DNA of 64,000 nt from positions 52,348-116,347 of the forward strand of contig CAYFYA010000004.1 of assembly GCA_964347325.1 (NCBI GenBank), read 5' to 3'. Under the pieces are notes generated by a model that worked only from the letters and a program-made list of their open reading frames with translations, was not told where the DNA came from and searched no databases. Below are positions 1-9,126 of this stretch, one piece after another (within the stretch, counting starts at the first letter, position 1; the number at the start of each line of letters is the position of its first letter). The translations under genes and the position numbers were made by a program. The DNA is from JAJISG01 sp964347325. GTDB lineage: Archaea; Thermoplasmatota; Thermoplasmata; RBG-16-68-12; JAJISG01.

Positions 1-133
1 GAGACCATCCATCGCAGTGCTCAGAGCCCTGGCCATTCCCCACCTGCCCGGTTATTATCAATCATCAAAACATATTTATAGACCGGATGGCCTAGCGGGG
101 TTTCCCCGGCGCTGCCGGAGAGAGGGATGGGAA

Positions 134-1159
134 ATGGTATTCAGCCGAGGCAGCGGAGGTTCTCTCGCGCCGAGCTGGGTGGGGCGTCCACGTCCCCTGA
201 CCCTGCATTCCGATCGCCAGGGCCTTTACAGCTACGATCCCGATGCTCAGAACCTCTTCCCACGGAAGAAGGCGTACTCCTTTTGGTCAGCTGTGAAGTA
301 CATCCTCATTCTCTCCCTCATGCTCTGGTGGATCCCGACCTTCGGCCAGATGATCGCAGGTTACGTCGGCGGCAGAAAGGCAGGCAATCACTGGGTGGCC
401 GCACTGGCGGCCTTCTTCCCGGTAGCCATCATCTGGACCCTGTCTCTTATCGTTCAGGCCATGGGAGTCCACCCCGAGCTTGCCAACCTCATCGCGCTGC
501 CCGCTTCCTTGGCCTACGCCATCGGGGACGCCATCCCCATATTCGAGGCCACCATTCGATTCCTCGTGGCCTACGTCACTTCCTTCGCCATGGCCCTGAG
601 AGAGACGGTAAGCATGGGCATGAACGGCTACCTGGTAACCATCATCTTCGCGTACATAGGTGGCCTCATCGCGGATCAGGCCCTGCGGGAGCGGAAGGTG
701 GAAGCGGAGTCGGAGGAGGCCCAGCTAGCCCTCCCGCCTGCGATTCCCAGCTATCAGCCCATCCAGTACCTCCCTGTTCGGTCGCGCCTGCCCTTGGTGG
801 CTGGGCCGACAGGCTGGTACACCGCCTACAAGGATAGGTACGACCACCTACGTCGCATCCCTGTCTCTCCTTACGGCTACGAGGAGGAACCCTCTGAGGT
901 GTACGAGTACCCGACGAGGAGGCCCGCTCAACGTCGAGTCGACGAGGTCTACCCGCCCGAGGAAGTTTATAGACGGCCCCACCGAGAACCCTACAGGAGG
1001 CCAACCCGAGAGCCGTACCGGAAACCCTACCGGGAACCCTACCGAGAGAGGGAGGTCCAAGAGCCGCCCCCACCTGGTCCGAGAACTCTGGGTCGAGAGG
1101 AACTCATAAAGCGGCTAGTAGAGAGGGCACTCCGGGAGTACGACCGGTCCATTCGCTGA
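134..1159 (+). CDS. Hypothetical membrane protein with Arg/Pro/Tyr-rich tail
   Basis: I do not recognise the family. From the ATG at 134 the protein has 341 residues. About four hydrophobic segments lie near residues 54-80, 85-111, 116-153 and 162-183. A soluble C-terminal half follows, rich in Arg, Pro, Tyr and Glu. Its last 70 residues contain tandem near-repeats of the type REPYRRP / REPYRKP / REPYRER, giving a highly basic, probably disordered tail. The start at 134 is preferred because a TATA box (near 71-80) predicts transcription from about 102 and a purine-rich GAGAGAGGGATGGG lies just upstream. An in-frame ATG at 17 would sit before the promoter. Membrane location is inferred; the function is unknown. 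Confidence 0.7.
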   Translation: MVFSRGSGGSLAPSWVGRPRPLTLHSDRQGLYSYDPDAQNLFPRKKAYSFWSAVKYILILSLMLWWIPTFGQMIAGYVGGRKAGNHWVAALAAFFPVAIIWTLSLIVQAMGVHPELANLIALPASLAYAIGDAIPIFEATIRFLVAYVTSFAMALRETVSMGMNGYLVTIIFAYIGGLIADQALRERKVEAESEEAQLALPPAIPSYQPIQYLPVRSRLPLVAGPTGWYTAYKDRYDHLRRIPVSPYGYEEEPSEVYEYPTRRPAQRRVDEVYPPEEVYRRPHREPYRRPTREPYRKPYREPYREREVQEPPPPGPRTLGREELIKRLVERALREYDRSIR

Positions 1160-1219
1160 CGCCAGATAATCACCGGCCGAACGAAACATTGATTAGCCAC
1201 ACGCATCTGCTTGAACTGG

Positions 1220-1540
1220 ATGTTCTGCATCAAGTGCGGCTCCCTCATGTACCCAGAGGAGGGGAATCTGGTTTGCCATCGGGAGGGTTGCGGCTTCATC
1301 CGGGGCCTCACTGAGGAGGACAACGCCCTGTCGAGGATCGCAACGCCCGCCAAGGAGGAGCGCCCAGAACCCCTGATCTTGGAGGAGATCGTGGAGACCC
1401 TGCCCAAGACTAGGATCGAGTGCCCCAATTGTGGCAACTTCGAGGCGATGTGGTACATGAGGCAGACTAGAGCATCGGATGAGCCGGAGACCCGGATCTA
1501 TCGCTGTGTTAGGTGCAGTCACACGTGGCGGGAATACTAG
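1220..1540 (+). CDS. tfs: Transcription factor S (TFS, RPB9/TFIIS-like)
   Basis: Archaeal RNA polymerase cleavage and elongation factor. It rescues backtracked polymerase by stimulating transcript cleavage. The 106-residue product has an N-terminal zinc ribbon (FCIKCGSLMYP, then a CxxxxC pair) and a C-terminal TFIIS-type ribbon (CPNCGNFEAMWYMRQTRASDEPET...YRCVRCSHTW). The acidic DE pair in RASDEPET corresponds to the catalytic residues inserted into the polymerase secondary channel. The length is typical. The ATG at 1220 gives the family N-terminus (MFCIKCG); an ATG at 1211 adds three residues. It lies just upstream of PCNA on the same strand. Confidence 0.93.
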   Translation: MFCIKCGSLMYPEEGNLVCHREGCGFIRGLTEEDNALSRIATPAKEERPEPLILEEIVETLPKTRIECPNCGNFEAMWYMRQTRASDEPETRIYRCVRCSHTWREY

Positions 1541-1638
1541 CTGGCTCTGAGATACAAGCAGTTGTATTATAATCAGTGAATAAATTATGAATAGCTTTAT
1601 TATCGGACCATCATTAGGGATTCGACTGGGGGAGCAGG

Positions 1639-2376
1639 ATGTTCGACTCGAAGATAAGGTCTGAAGTCCTACGGGAGGTCACCGACGTGATCTCCACCTT
1701 AGTGGACGAGGTCAAATTTAACATGGCTACGGACTCCATCACGGTGAGGGCTGTTGACCCCGCCCACGTCGCCATGGTGGACATGACGGTGGAGAAGGGG
1801 GCCTTTGAGGAGTACAAGGCGGACCAGGGCGAGCTGGGCATTGACCTCGACAAGGTCAAGGAAGTACTGCGTCTGGCGAAAGTTGGTGACGTCATCAGCC
1901 TTGACCACGATGAGGACAGGAATCGCCTGGTGTGTCACGTCGGTAACATCACCCGCCAGATGTCCCTGGTGGACACCGCGGGAATGTCGGATCCCAAGGT
2001 GCCCAACTTGGACCTCCCGGCGAAGGTCGTCGTCAGGACCGATGAGCTCCGGCAGGGTATCAAGGCGTCCGAGAGCGTCTCCGATCACATCGCCCTCATC
2101 GCTTCGTCCGACGGATTCGAGATGGTGTCGGAAGGAGATGCGGACACGGTGCGGCTGGACCTGCCCAAAGACCTGTTGGACGAGCTCCAGTGCAAGGAGA
2201 AGGTCAGGTCGTTGTTTCCCCTGGACTACTTCTCGAACATGGTGAAGGCCATCAGCTCGGCCTCCACAGTCACGATCTTCCTTGGCAACGACTACCCCGT
2301 GAGGATGGAATTCGAACTCGCTGGGGAGAAGGGAAAGGCTACCTATCTGCTCGCCCCGAGGATTGAAAGCCAATAG
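1639..2376 (+). CDS. pcn: DNA polymerase sliding clamp PCNA
   Basis: Ring-shaped trimeric clamp that tethers replicative polymerases and other PIP-box proteins to DNA. At 245 residues it matches archaeal PCNA length. The N-terminal half shows the usual topology (residues DSITVRAVDPAHVAMVDM), and the C-terminus ends in the hallmark TYLLAPRIE. The ATG at 1639 follows a GGGGGAG ribosome-binding site. Several AT-rich TATA-like boxes lie at about 1562-1600, the closest (CTTTATTAT) about 42 nt upstream of the start. It is preceded by tfs on the same strand, a pairing compatible with information-processing co-regulation. Confidence 0.97.
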   Translation: MFDSKIRSEVLREVTDVISTLVDEVKFNMATDSITVRAVDPAHVAMVDMTVEKGAFEEYKADQGELGIDLDKVKEVLRLAKVGDVISLDHDEDRNRLVCHVGNITRQMSLVDTAGMSDPKVPNLDLPAKVVVRTDELRQGIKASESVSDHIALIASSDGFEMVSEGDADTVRLDLPKDLLDELQCKEKVRSLFPLDYFSNMVKAISSASTVTIFLGNDYPVRMEFELAGEKGKATYLLAPRIESQ

Positions 2377-2459
2377 TCTCCCTATCACCCCACTGGCTTC
2401 CCTGAACCCCCCGTTGGGCCCTCGCCACTAGATGGACGCCCTCTCGTATCGCCATCAAC

Positions 2460-3443
2460 CTAGACAAATAAGCTGAAAGCTGTAACACTCAGGAACGCGA
2501 AGGCAGCGGACGCTGGAATGGTAATTAACCAGGTGAAGACGATCTCCCGAACCACTCGCCAACGGACGGCGGAGAAGCGACGTGCAGCACCGACGCCAAT
2601 AATGCTGCCCGAGACCGTTTGCGTCGTGCTGAGGGGGAACCCCAGTTGGGAGCTGGCTATGACGACCGCGGCTGCGCCAGTCTCCGCGGCAAATCCCTGG
2701 TAAGGGCGTAGCTCGGTCACCTTGAAACCCATGGTACGCACGATCCGCCACCCACCGAAGAAGGTCCCTGCAGCCAGGAAGGTGACTGCCAGGAACCGGA
2801 TCTCCAGCGTCACCTCCAGCCGACCGGTGGCCCCCGCATGCGCAAAGATCAGGGCGGCCATCAGCCCGGCGCTCTTCATCGCATCGTTGGCACCGTGAGA
2901 AACGGAGAAGAAGAAGGATGACCCAATCTGGGCACGACCGAATACCCGATTCACACGAGCGGCCGCCATGCGCTTTGCGATATGGAGGACCACGATTACC
3001 AGCCCGCCGCCAACGATGAACGCGATCAAGGGAGCGGAGGCCATGGGGATGAGCACCTTTTGGAGTGTTGAACCCACTCGGACGGCTTCGAAACCCGCCA
3101 CAGCGATGCCCCCACCGATGAGGGCACCCACGAGGACCTGCGTCTCCGAGATAGGGATTCCCCTGATGTATGTGTAGACGTCGAAGGCCAGGGCGCCCAC
3201 GATGATGGCCACAACGAAAGGTGCAGTAACGATTTCCGGGGGGACAATGCCCTCTCCCAGGGTCCTGGCCACTGCTTCACCGAATAACACGCCAACGAAG
3301 TTCCCAGCGGTGGCCAACGCCACGGCGGCGAGAGGTTTGAGTACGCGGGATCCGACCACGGTGGATATGGCGTTCGCTGCGTCCGTGAACCCGCTCCAGA
3401 AGGTCCAGACAATGAGGAGTCCAAAGGCGGCGACGAACCACAA
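2460..3443 (-). CDS. pit: Inorganic phosphate transporter, PiT family
   Basis: Low-affinity phosphate permease of the PiT/Pho4 family in the cytoplasmic membrane. It has two copies of the family signature, one near residue 18 (GFTDAANAIS) and one in the second half (SVSHGANDAMKSAG), with about 8-10 hydrophobic segments. It lies 27 nt downstream of the DUF47 gene on the same strand, the usual partner pairing. The nearest canonical start is TTG at 3443. A strong GGGAGGT lies about 17 nt further upstream, so the true start may be a few codons earlier at a near-cognate codon (the frame is open back to the DUF47 stop). Length 327 residues. Confidence 0.9.
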   Translation of the reverse strand: MWFVAAFGLLIVWTFWSGFTDAANAISTVVGSRVLKPLAAVALATAGNFVGVLFGEAVARTLGEGIVPPEIVTAPFVVAIIVGALAFDVYTYIRGIPISETQVLVGALIGGGIAVAGFEAVRVGSTLQKVLIPMASAPLIAFIVGGGLVIVVLHIAKRMAAARVNRVFGRAQIGSSFFFSVSHGANDAMKSAGLMAALIFAHAGATGRLEVTLEIRFLAVTFLAAGTFFGGWRIVRTMGFKVTELRPYQGFAAETGAAAVVIASSQLGFPLSTTQTVSGSIIGVGAARRFSAVRWRVVREIVFTWLITIPASAAFAFLSVTAFSLFV

Positions 3444-3470
3444 ATCGAGGGCCGTAAGGAACCTCCCGTC

Positions 3471-4100
3471 TCAGCGATACTTGATGGCGATGTCACTGAG
3501 GTGGTCCGCCACGTCTTCGCAGTAGTCCGTGGCCAGCTCCATCTTCTCGTAGATGTCCTTGAGCTTGATGACAGTCAAAGCGTCGTTGCCGTTGAAGAGG
3601 TCTGCCACGGCCTCGTTAAGGACATCGTCGGCCAGGTTTTCAAGCCGGTTTATCTCCATAGACAGCGTCTCCACCTTGGACCAGTTCTTCCGGTCCCGTA
3701 TGAGGCCGATGGCGATGTTGATGTGATCGCAGGCTTCCTGGATGATTCTGGAGAGCTCCACCATGGGAGGCGTCGTTGCTTTCACCTTGTACAGGTCCAA
3801 CCGAACGGCCGCAGCGTAGATCATGTCCACCACATTGTCCATGTTCGAGGCCAGGGCCGAGATGTCCTCGCGATCGATGGGCGTGATGAAGGTGCGATTG
3901 AGGGCCACGAAGATTTCGTGGACAGCCGCGTCCCCCTCATGCTCGATATCCTTTAGGGCTCTTCTCTTCCACTCAACGTCCCTAAAGTCGTGGACGAGAT
4001 CATTGAGAGCTTCTGCCCCCTTGGCCAGCACCTTCCCGACCTCTGCAAGCAGCTCATAGAACCGTTTCTCCTGTGGGACAATCCACTCCTTCAGGCCCAT
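3471..4100 (-). CDS. DUF47/PhoU-like PiT accessory protein
   Basis: Soluble all-helical protein of the DUF47 (PhoU-related, TIGR00153-like) family, which typically accompanies PiT transporters and is thought to control them. The 209 residues contain the conserved helical pattern (EHEGDAAVHEIFVALNRTFITPIDREDISALASNMDNVVD) with metal-binding acidic and His positions. It is first in a two-gene operon with pit. A TATA box (near 4127-4135) lies about 26-30 nt before the ATG, so the transcript is leaderless or nearly so. The divergent gene at 4231 encodes an AbrB-PhoU regulator, which strengthens the link to phosphate. Confidence 0.9.
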   Translation of the reverse strand: MGLKEWIVPQEKRFYELLAEVGKVLAKGAEALNDLVHDFRDVEWKRRALKDIEHEGDAAVHEIFVALNRTFITPIDREDISALASNMDNVVDMIYAAAVRLDLYKVKATTPPMVELSRIIQEACDHINIAIGLIRDRKNWSKVETLSMEINRLENLADDVLNEAVADLFNGNDALTVIKLKDIYEKMELATDYCEDVADHLSDIAIKYR

Positions 4101-4230
4101 GTCTATCGGTGCAGCGAGTAGAACTCCGTAATATAATGACTACTCAGGCGGAGGCATTGCTATATAGTATAAATAGATAGAGCTAGTCACGCTCAGACCA
4201 CGGCAAATAATATGGAGACGTGATAGATCT

Positions 4231-5232
4231 ATGGAAACTCGGAAGATCCAGATGACTGGGGGTGCGACGTACACGGTGTCTCTCCCGAAGCCTTGGGCGA
4301 AGGAAATGAAGCTCCAGCCAGGAGATACGGTCTTCTTCGAACACCTAGGGGACGCCCTGGTGCTCCGAGTGGGGAGGGGAGAGCGGCCGGCGCCCCGCAG
4401 TAAGGTCCTTCCTGTAGACCGAGGCGAGGCGAGAGAACACATGCTTCGCAAACTCATCGGAGCCTACGTGACGGGCTGCCAGCTTATCGAGCTTAGATTC
4501 CCAGCTGAGAAGGCTGCAATGGCGCGAAAGGTTGCCCGCGAGTTCACTCGCATGGTCATCGGGGCTGAGGTGGTGGAGGAGACGGGAGGACGGGTGCTGA
4601 TTCAGGACCTGGCGAACCCTATGGAACTCTCGCCCGATAAGTGCCTACGGCGCATGTACATGACCGTCCGCTCCATGGCCGAAGACTCCGTCAGGTCCCT
4701 GGGATCGGGAGACACCCGACAGGCGCTTGACGTCCCACCAAGGGATCAAGACATCGATCGTCTATACTGGATGGTGGCGAAACAGTATCACTTGGCGGTC
4801 ACAGATCCGAGCTACATGGTGGCCTACGCCCTCCGGGAAAAGCTCCACTACTTCAGTGCTGTGGCCAAGCTTTTGGAGCGCATCGGAGACCACACAGAGA
4901 AGATTGCCCTGGCCGTCCTCCAACTGGAGGGGCAGACACCGGAGGCCTCCTTCCAGGCGGAAGTGGAGGAAGCAGTCCGCCTCGCGCTGGGCATCTTGGA
5001 GGGGGCTTTCGCGGCTCTTATGTCCGACGACCTGGATCTGGCGAACGAAGCCCTCGACGAGTCGAAGGCTCTGGGCAAGCTCGTTGAAGGGCTGTCCAAG
5101 AGGGTCAGGGACGCGGAAGCAGACCAACTCCTCCCCCTGGCTACGGTCGTCGACAGTATCGGTCGAATCGGCGGCTACTCCTCCGACATCGCGGAGGTTG
5201 CTATCAATGGAGTCATTGGACGAGAGGAGTGA
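4231..5232 (+). CDS. AbrB-PhoU phosphate uptake regulator (paralogue 1)
   Basis: A 333-residue protein joining an N-terminal SpoVT/AbrB swapped-hairpin DNA-binding domain (METRKIQMTGGATYTVSLPKPWAKEM...GDTV, residues 1-45) to two PhoU-like helical repeats. It is divergent from the DUF47-pit operon, with a 130-nt shared intergenic region, so it probably regulates that operon (inferred from context). TATA-like boxes lie at about 4151-4168 and 4203-4210; the latter would give a leaderless transcript at 4231. Two further paralogues are encoded at 38273-39334 and 50840-51910. Confidence 0.9.
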   Translation: METRKIQMTGGATYTVSLPKPWAKEMKLQPGDTVFFEHLGDALVLRVGRGERPAPRSKVLPVDRGEAREHMLRKLIGAYVTGCQLIELRFPAEKAAMARKVAREFTRMVIGAEVVEETGGRVLIQDLANPMELSPDKCLRRMYMTVRSMAEDSVRSLGSGDTRQALDVPPRDQDIDRLYWMVAKQYHLAVTDPSYMVAYALREKLHYFSAVAKLLERIGDHTEKIALAVLQLEGQTPEASFQAEVEEAVRLALGILEGAFAALMSDDLDLANEALDESKALGKLVEGLSKRVRDAEADQLLPLATVVDSIGRIGGYSSDIAEVAINGVIGREE

Positions 5233-5238
5233 CGACGC

Positions 5239-6585
5239 TCAGCCCAGGTCGCCCAGGTCGAAGCCGCCCGCCTTCATCTGCTTCAGGAGCTGGCGACGCA
5301 TCTTCCGGTTTCCCGCCAGACCGCGGATAGCCTTCCGAGAGGCGTTGTAGTACTTCAGAAGCTCCTTCACGCGCTTCGGATCGGTTCCGCTCCCCCTGGC
5401 AATCCGCAGGATCCTAGACGACTTGATGACCTTGGGGTCCTCCTTCTCCTCCTCCGTCATGGAGTCCATGATGAATCTGAAGGATCGTAGCTTCCGTTGA
5501 GTATCCTCCAGCTGCTCCTCCGACAGGGTGCCGGACATCCCGGGGAGCATGCTGAAGAGCTTGGAAAGGGGTCCCATCTTTGTCAGGGCCTCCATCTGGT
5601 CGTACATCTCCCGAAGGGTGAAGCGGCCCGAGAGTATCTTCTTGGCTGTCTCCTCCATCTGCTCCTGGTCCAGCGCTTCCTGGGCCCTCTCCAGCAAGGA
5701 CTGGAGATCGCCCATGCCCAGAAGCCGGGATATGAAGCGTGGGGGGTCGAACTTCTCCAGCTCATCGATCTTCTCCCCCACGCCTATGAAAATGATGGGA
5801 GCATCGGTCTCCGCCACGGCGCTCAGGGCCCCTCCACCTTTGGCCGTGCCGTCTAGCTTCGTCAGGATGACTGCAGTGACCCCCACCGCTTCGTGAAAGG
5901 CCTTGGCCTGCGGGCCAGCCTGCTGACCCGTGGAGGCGTCAAGCACGAGAATGGTCTCATCCGGTCTGACTGTCTTGGAAAGGGCTTTGATCTCCTCGAT
6001 GAGGTCCTTCTCCAGGGAGTGGCGACCACTGGAGTCGACGATTACGATGTCCTGATCTCCCAGCTGTCGCAGACCTTCCTTAGCGACCTTGATGGCATTC
6101 TTCTGTTTGGAATCCCCGTAGAAGGGGGCCTCCAGCTGCTGGGCCAGTTGCCAGAGTTGATCGTAGGCCGCCGGCCTGTGGGTGTCCGCCTGCAGTAGGC
6201 CAACCTTGAGGCCTTTCCTCTGGAGCCACTTGCCGAGCTTCGCCACCGTGGTGGTCTTCCCCTGCCCGTAGAGGCCGACCATGAGGACCCTCTGCTTGCC
6301 AAGCTTGAGCTCCCTCGTCTTGCCGAGGATTGCCACCAGCTCCTCGTAGACGATGCGTATTACGTGTTCCCTCCCGCTCATCCCAGCGGGAGGCTTCTCC
6401 GCCAGGGCCCTCTCCTCGACGCGCCGGCTGAGCCCGAGGGCCATCTCCACCTCAACATCGGCCTGCAGGAGGGCCCTTTGGAGATCCCGAACTACCTCCT
6501 TCACCAGCCTCTCGTCAACGTGAGACGCCCTCGCTATCTTCCTGAGGATTGCGCGGAGGGATCCGCCCAGCTTCTCCAGAACCAT
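5239..6585 (-). CDS. srp54: Signal recognition particle protein SRP54
   Basis: GTPase subunit of SRP that binds 7S RNA and signal peptides and docks with FtsY. The 448 residues show the N domain (1-95), the G domain with P-loop GLYGQGKT at 104-111, later motifs DSSGRHSL and TKLDGTAKGGG, and a C-terminal Met-rich M domain (GMGDLQSLL...MLPGMSG...RKMRRQLLKQM). The ATG at 6585 lies about 29 nt downstream of the TATA box at 6610-6619. The receptor gene ftsY is elsewhere in the window (28611-29549). The convergent gene at 4231 ends 6 nt away. Confidence 0.97.
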   Translation of the reverse strand: MVLEKLGGSLRAILRKIARASHVDERLVKEVVRDLQRALLQADVEVEMALGLSRRVEERALAEKPPAGMSGREHVIRIVYEELVAILGKTRELKLGKQRVLMVGLYGQGKTTTVAKLGKWLQRKGLKVGLLQADTHRPAAYDQLWQLAQQLEAPFYGDSKQKNAIKVAKEGLRQLGDQDIVIVDSSGRHSLEKDLIEEIKALSKTVRPDETILVLDASTGQQAGPQAKAFHEAVGVTAVILTKLDGTAKGGGALSAVAETDAPIIFIGVGEKIDELEKFDPPRFISRLLGMGDLQSLLERAQEALDQEQMEETAKKILSGRFTLREMYDQMEALTKMGPLSKLFSMLPGMSGTLSEEQLEDTQRKLRSFRFIMDSMTEEEKEDPKVIKSSRILRIARGSGTDPKRVKELLKYYNASRKAIRGLAGNRKMRRQLLKQMKAGGFDLGDLG

Positions 6586-6609
6586 TCAGACCACCATGCC
6601 GGCCCGTGC

Positions 6610-6619
6610 TATATTAAGA
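6610..6619 (-). promoter_or_regulatory. TATA box of srp54
   Basis: TCTTAATATA on the minus strand, centred about 29 nt upstream of the srp54 ATG. This geometry predicts a transcript starting 1-5 nt before the start codon. Confidence 0.6.
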
Positions 6620-6784
6620 TGACTGGCCAGGCAGTGCCCTCGTGTCGTAAGAAGAAAACAGGGAGAGGGCCAGCTTTGTCAGAAGGGATGGGATGCACTC
6701 TAACGCACTAGCCCAGTCTCCCCCACGAGATTATGCTTCATTTTCTATATAAGCGTTTTCATGTATAATACAGTCTGGCAGCAA

Positions 6785-7654
6785 TCAGAGGTAGCCTGAC
6801 TTCTGCAGGATCATGAGGTCCTCGGTGCTGAGTTTTTCGCCCTTCTTGAACCTCTCGTAGATCTCCTTCGCCTCTCTTTTGGCACTGACTTCCTCCTTCC
6901 TGAAGCGTGCCTGGACTGCCTTGGCGCGGATTCCGTGGATGATCTTGTCGTAGTCGTGAACCTGGCGGATGAAGTCGATGTGCTTCTGGTGCTCCTCATC
7001 GGCCACCATCTTGGTCTTGATGAATTCCTCCTGGGCCTTGTCAGCCTCTCGGCGACGTTCATCCCCCTCCTCGTAGAGGGAGACCATGGCATCGTGGTGT
7101 ACCTGGGCCTCCTCAGCCTTCTGGCCAACTTCGGCGTGAAAGGCTTCCGCCTTCTCCTTCGCCTCGTCGATCTTCTGTTGCTGGGCGACGACGTCAGAGT
7201 CCCCCTGAAGCTCCTTCTCCCGTTTCTCTATCCCCTCCTGGAGCTGCGTGATCTGCTCGACGAGATCCCTCTCCTTGTCCACGGCCAGGACGGAGGTCTG
7301 TTGACGGAACTCCAGCCCCCTCAGGTCTCTCTTTAGCTTGTCCAGGGGAACTCCACCTCTGGGGACCTTCCTCCTCTTTATCCTGTTCATCTCGTCGAGG
7401 AGTTCGGCCACCCTCCTGTTCCACTTGTCTCGCTGCGCTTTGGCAGCCTTGACCTCCTCGTTGAGCCTGTCCCGCTCCGTTTTGTGCTCGGACGCCTTCC
7501 CCAGAAGTTCCCTCACGGCAGCGTTGAGGCTGTCCCTCTTCTGTATCCACTCCTTGGTCTTGTCGTTGAGCTCGTCTCGCCGACGGCGGTGGTTTTCCGC
7601 CTGGGAGTTGGCCTTCTCCCTCTTTTCATCGAGCTCTTGTAGCAATTCAGGCAT
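6785..7654 (-). CDS. Archaeal coiled-coil protein, COG1340-like
   Basis: Almost wholly alpha-helical, highly charged coiled-coil protein of 289 residues, with dense Lys/Glu/Arg heptads from residue 1 to about 250 and a short C-terminal region (FKKGEKLSTEDLMILQKSGYL). It resembles the widely conserved archaeal COG1340 family, whose function is not established. The ATG at 7654 (MPELLQELDEKREKA) is chosen because a TATA box (AATTATATTAA, near 7688-7698) predicts transcription from about 7668; an upstream ATG at 7720 precedes the promoter. It probably acts as a scaffold or dimerising rod in the cytoplasm (inference). Confidence 0.8.
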   Translation of the reverse strand: MPELLQELDEKREKANSQAENHRRRRDELNDKTKEWIQKRDSLNAAVRELLGKASEHKTERDRLNEEVKAAKAQRDKWNRRVAELLDEMNRIKRRKVPRGGVPLDKLKRDLRGLEFRQQTSVLAVDKERDLVEQITQLQEGIEKREKELQGDSDVVAQQQKIDEAKEKAEAFHAEVGQKAEEAQVHHDAMVSLYEEGDERRREADKAQEEFIKTKMVADEEHQKHIDFIRQVHDYDKIIHGIRAKAVQARFRKEEVSAKREAKEIYERFKKGEKLSTEDLMILQKSGYL

Positions 7655-7749
7655 GGGACTGGCTCGGGACACAACCCTGCCGGTGGTTAATATAATTTGT
7701 CCGCCACGGATACTTGCCAAGTGAGCTGGCGAGTCCGGTATCCGTGAGC

Positions 7750-9030
7750 CTAGCTGACGAGGGAGTAGAGCTTGTACGCCTTTTCACCTTCGTGGAAGCA
7801 GTAATGGATGGTGTTGAAGGCCTGGCGGAGGTCCACCACATCCCTCGCCACTTTCTTCGGGTTCTCCTTCTTAACTGCGACTCTAACGATGAGGTCCGCC
7901 ACCTCTTCCATCTGAGCCTCGTGCATCCCCAGGCGGGTTAGTTCCTGCGTCCCCAGCCGGATGCCGCTGGGCGAAATGGGACTGGTGTCACCGGGAAGGA
8001 GATTCTTGTTTGTAATTATGTCAGCGCTCTCCAGGTCCAAGGCGACGGGGGCCCCACCACCCTCCTGGGACACGTCCACTGCCAGGGTGTGTGACTCTGT
8101 GAACCCGAGGTGCTCCCCCAGGACCCTCATCCCGCGTTCGTGGAGGGCTTGGCCCAGCGCCTTCGCGTTCCTGACGACTTGATCGGCGTACTCGTGGCCG
8201 AAGGCTTCGAACTCGGCCAGGCATATCCCCAAAGCGGCCATGGAGTGGAGGTGGTGGTTGCTCACGACCCCCGGGAAGACGGCCCTGAGGAGCTTCCTCT
8301 CCATCTTCTCGTCCACGGGGTTGGCAAGCAGCACGCCATGCTGGGGTCCTGGCAACGTCTTGTGGGTGCTACCAGAGATGACGTGGGCACCCTCGCGGAG
8401 GGGGTCCTGGAACTTGCCCCCCGCTATGAGGCCGAGGACGTGGGCGGCGTCGTACCATACAGCGCAGCCCGCCTCCTCGAAGGCATCCTGGAGATCCCGG
8501 AGGGGGGTGGGGAACAGGAATACTGACTGCCCGAAGAGGGCTACCTTAGGCTTGACCTTTCTGATGAGCCTCGCCGTCCCGTCAACGTCGATCGTCATCG
8601 TCTCCTCGTCCCATGGGTATGTCACCGCGTCCACGCCGCGGACCCCGACGGCACCGAATTTTGCGGTACTGATGTGGGCCCCGTCTGCCAGTGCGACGGT
8701 GGTGATGGTGTCTCCGGGCTTCGTGAGAGCGAAGAGGACGGCTAGGTTCGCCACAGTGCCCGAAATTGGGCGCGGGTCAGCGTGTTCACATTCGAAGATC
8801 CTCTTGAGCATCTCCGTGATGCGTATCTCTACCTCGTCGGTGTGGATGTTCCCCTGGTAGTAGCGTTCCCCAGGCAACCCTTCTGCATAGCGGTGTCCGA
8901 AGTCGGACAGATACATCTCGAGGGCCAGGGGGCTCATGAGGTTCTCCGAGGCTATGAGACAGAGAGACTTCTGAAACCAAGCGTGGTGCTGCTCCACCTG
9001 ATGGGTGATGAAAGTAGCATCCTCGTTCAT
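7750..9030 (-). CDS. glyA: Serine hydroxymethyltransferase
   Basis: PLP enzyme interconverting serine and glycine with a folate- or pterin-bound C1 unit. The 426-residue protein has the family N-terminus (HAWFQKSLCLIASEN), the substrate region RYAEGLPGERYYQG, and the PLP-lysine motif GSTHKTLPGPQHG. The C-terminal part (LGTQELTRLGM) is also conserved. A TATA-like TTTTTAAT lies about 30 nt upstream. It is a single gene between the coiled-coil gene and the divergent UDG gene. Confidence 0.95.
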   Translation of the reverse strand: MNEDATFITHQVEQHHAWFQKSLCLIASENLMSPLALEMYLSDFGHRYAEGLPGERYYQGNIHTDEVEIRITEMLKRIFECEHADPRPISGTVANLAVLFALTKPGDTITTVALADGAHISTAKFGAVGVRGVDAVTYPWDEETMTIDVDGTARLIRKVKPKVALFGQSVFLFPTPLRDLQDAFEEAGCAVWYDAAHVLGLIAGGKFQDPLREGAHVISGSTHKTLPGPQHGVLLANPVDEKMERKLLRAVFPGVVSNHHLHSMAALGICLAEFEAFGHEYADQVVRNAKALGQALHERGMRVLGEHLGFTESHTLAVDVSQEGGGAPVALDLESADIITNKNLLPGDTSPISPSGIRLGTQELTRLGMHEAQMEEVADLIVRVAVKKENPKKVARDVVDLRQAFNTIHYCFHEGEKAYKLYSLVS

Positions 9031-9126
9031 TCGACCACGACGTTGGTATGAGGCTACCGATTAAAAACCCTCGAGGAAACGGGCGGCCGAAGCCGGTAGC
9101 GAAGCCTTTAGCGCCGCCTTGGTCTA

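Noticed and set aside
127..837. 236-residue frame overlapping the first membrane protein gene
   Set aside because: Arg/His/Pro-rich composition typical of a shifted frame in GC-rich DNA; the 134-1159 frame has coherent membrane segments.
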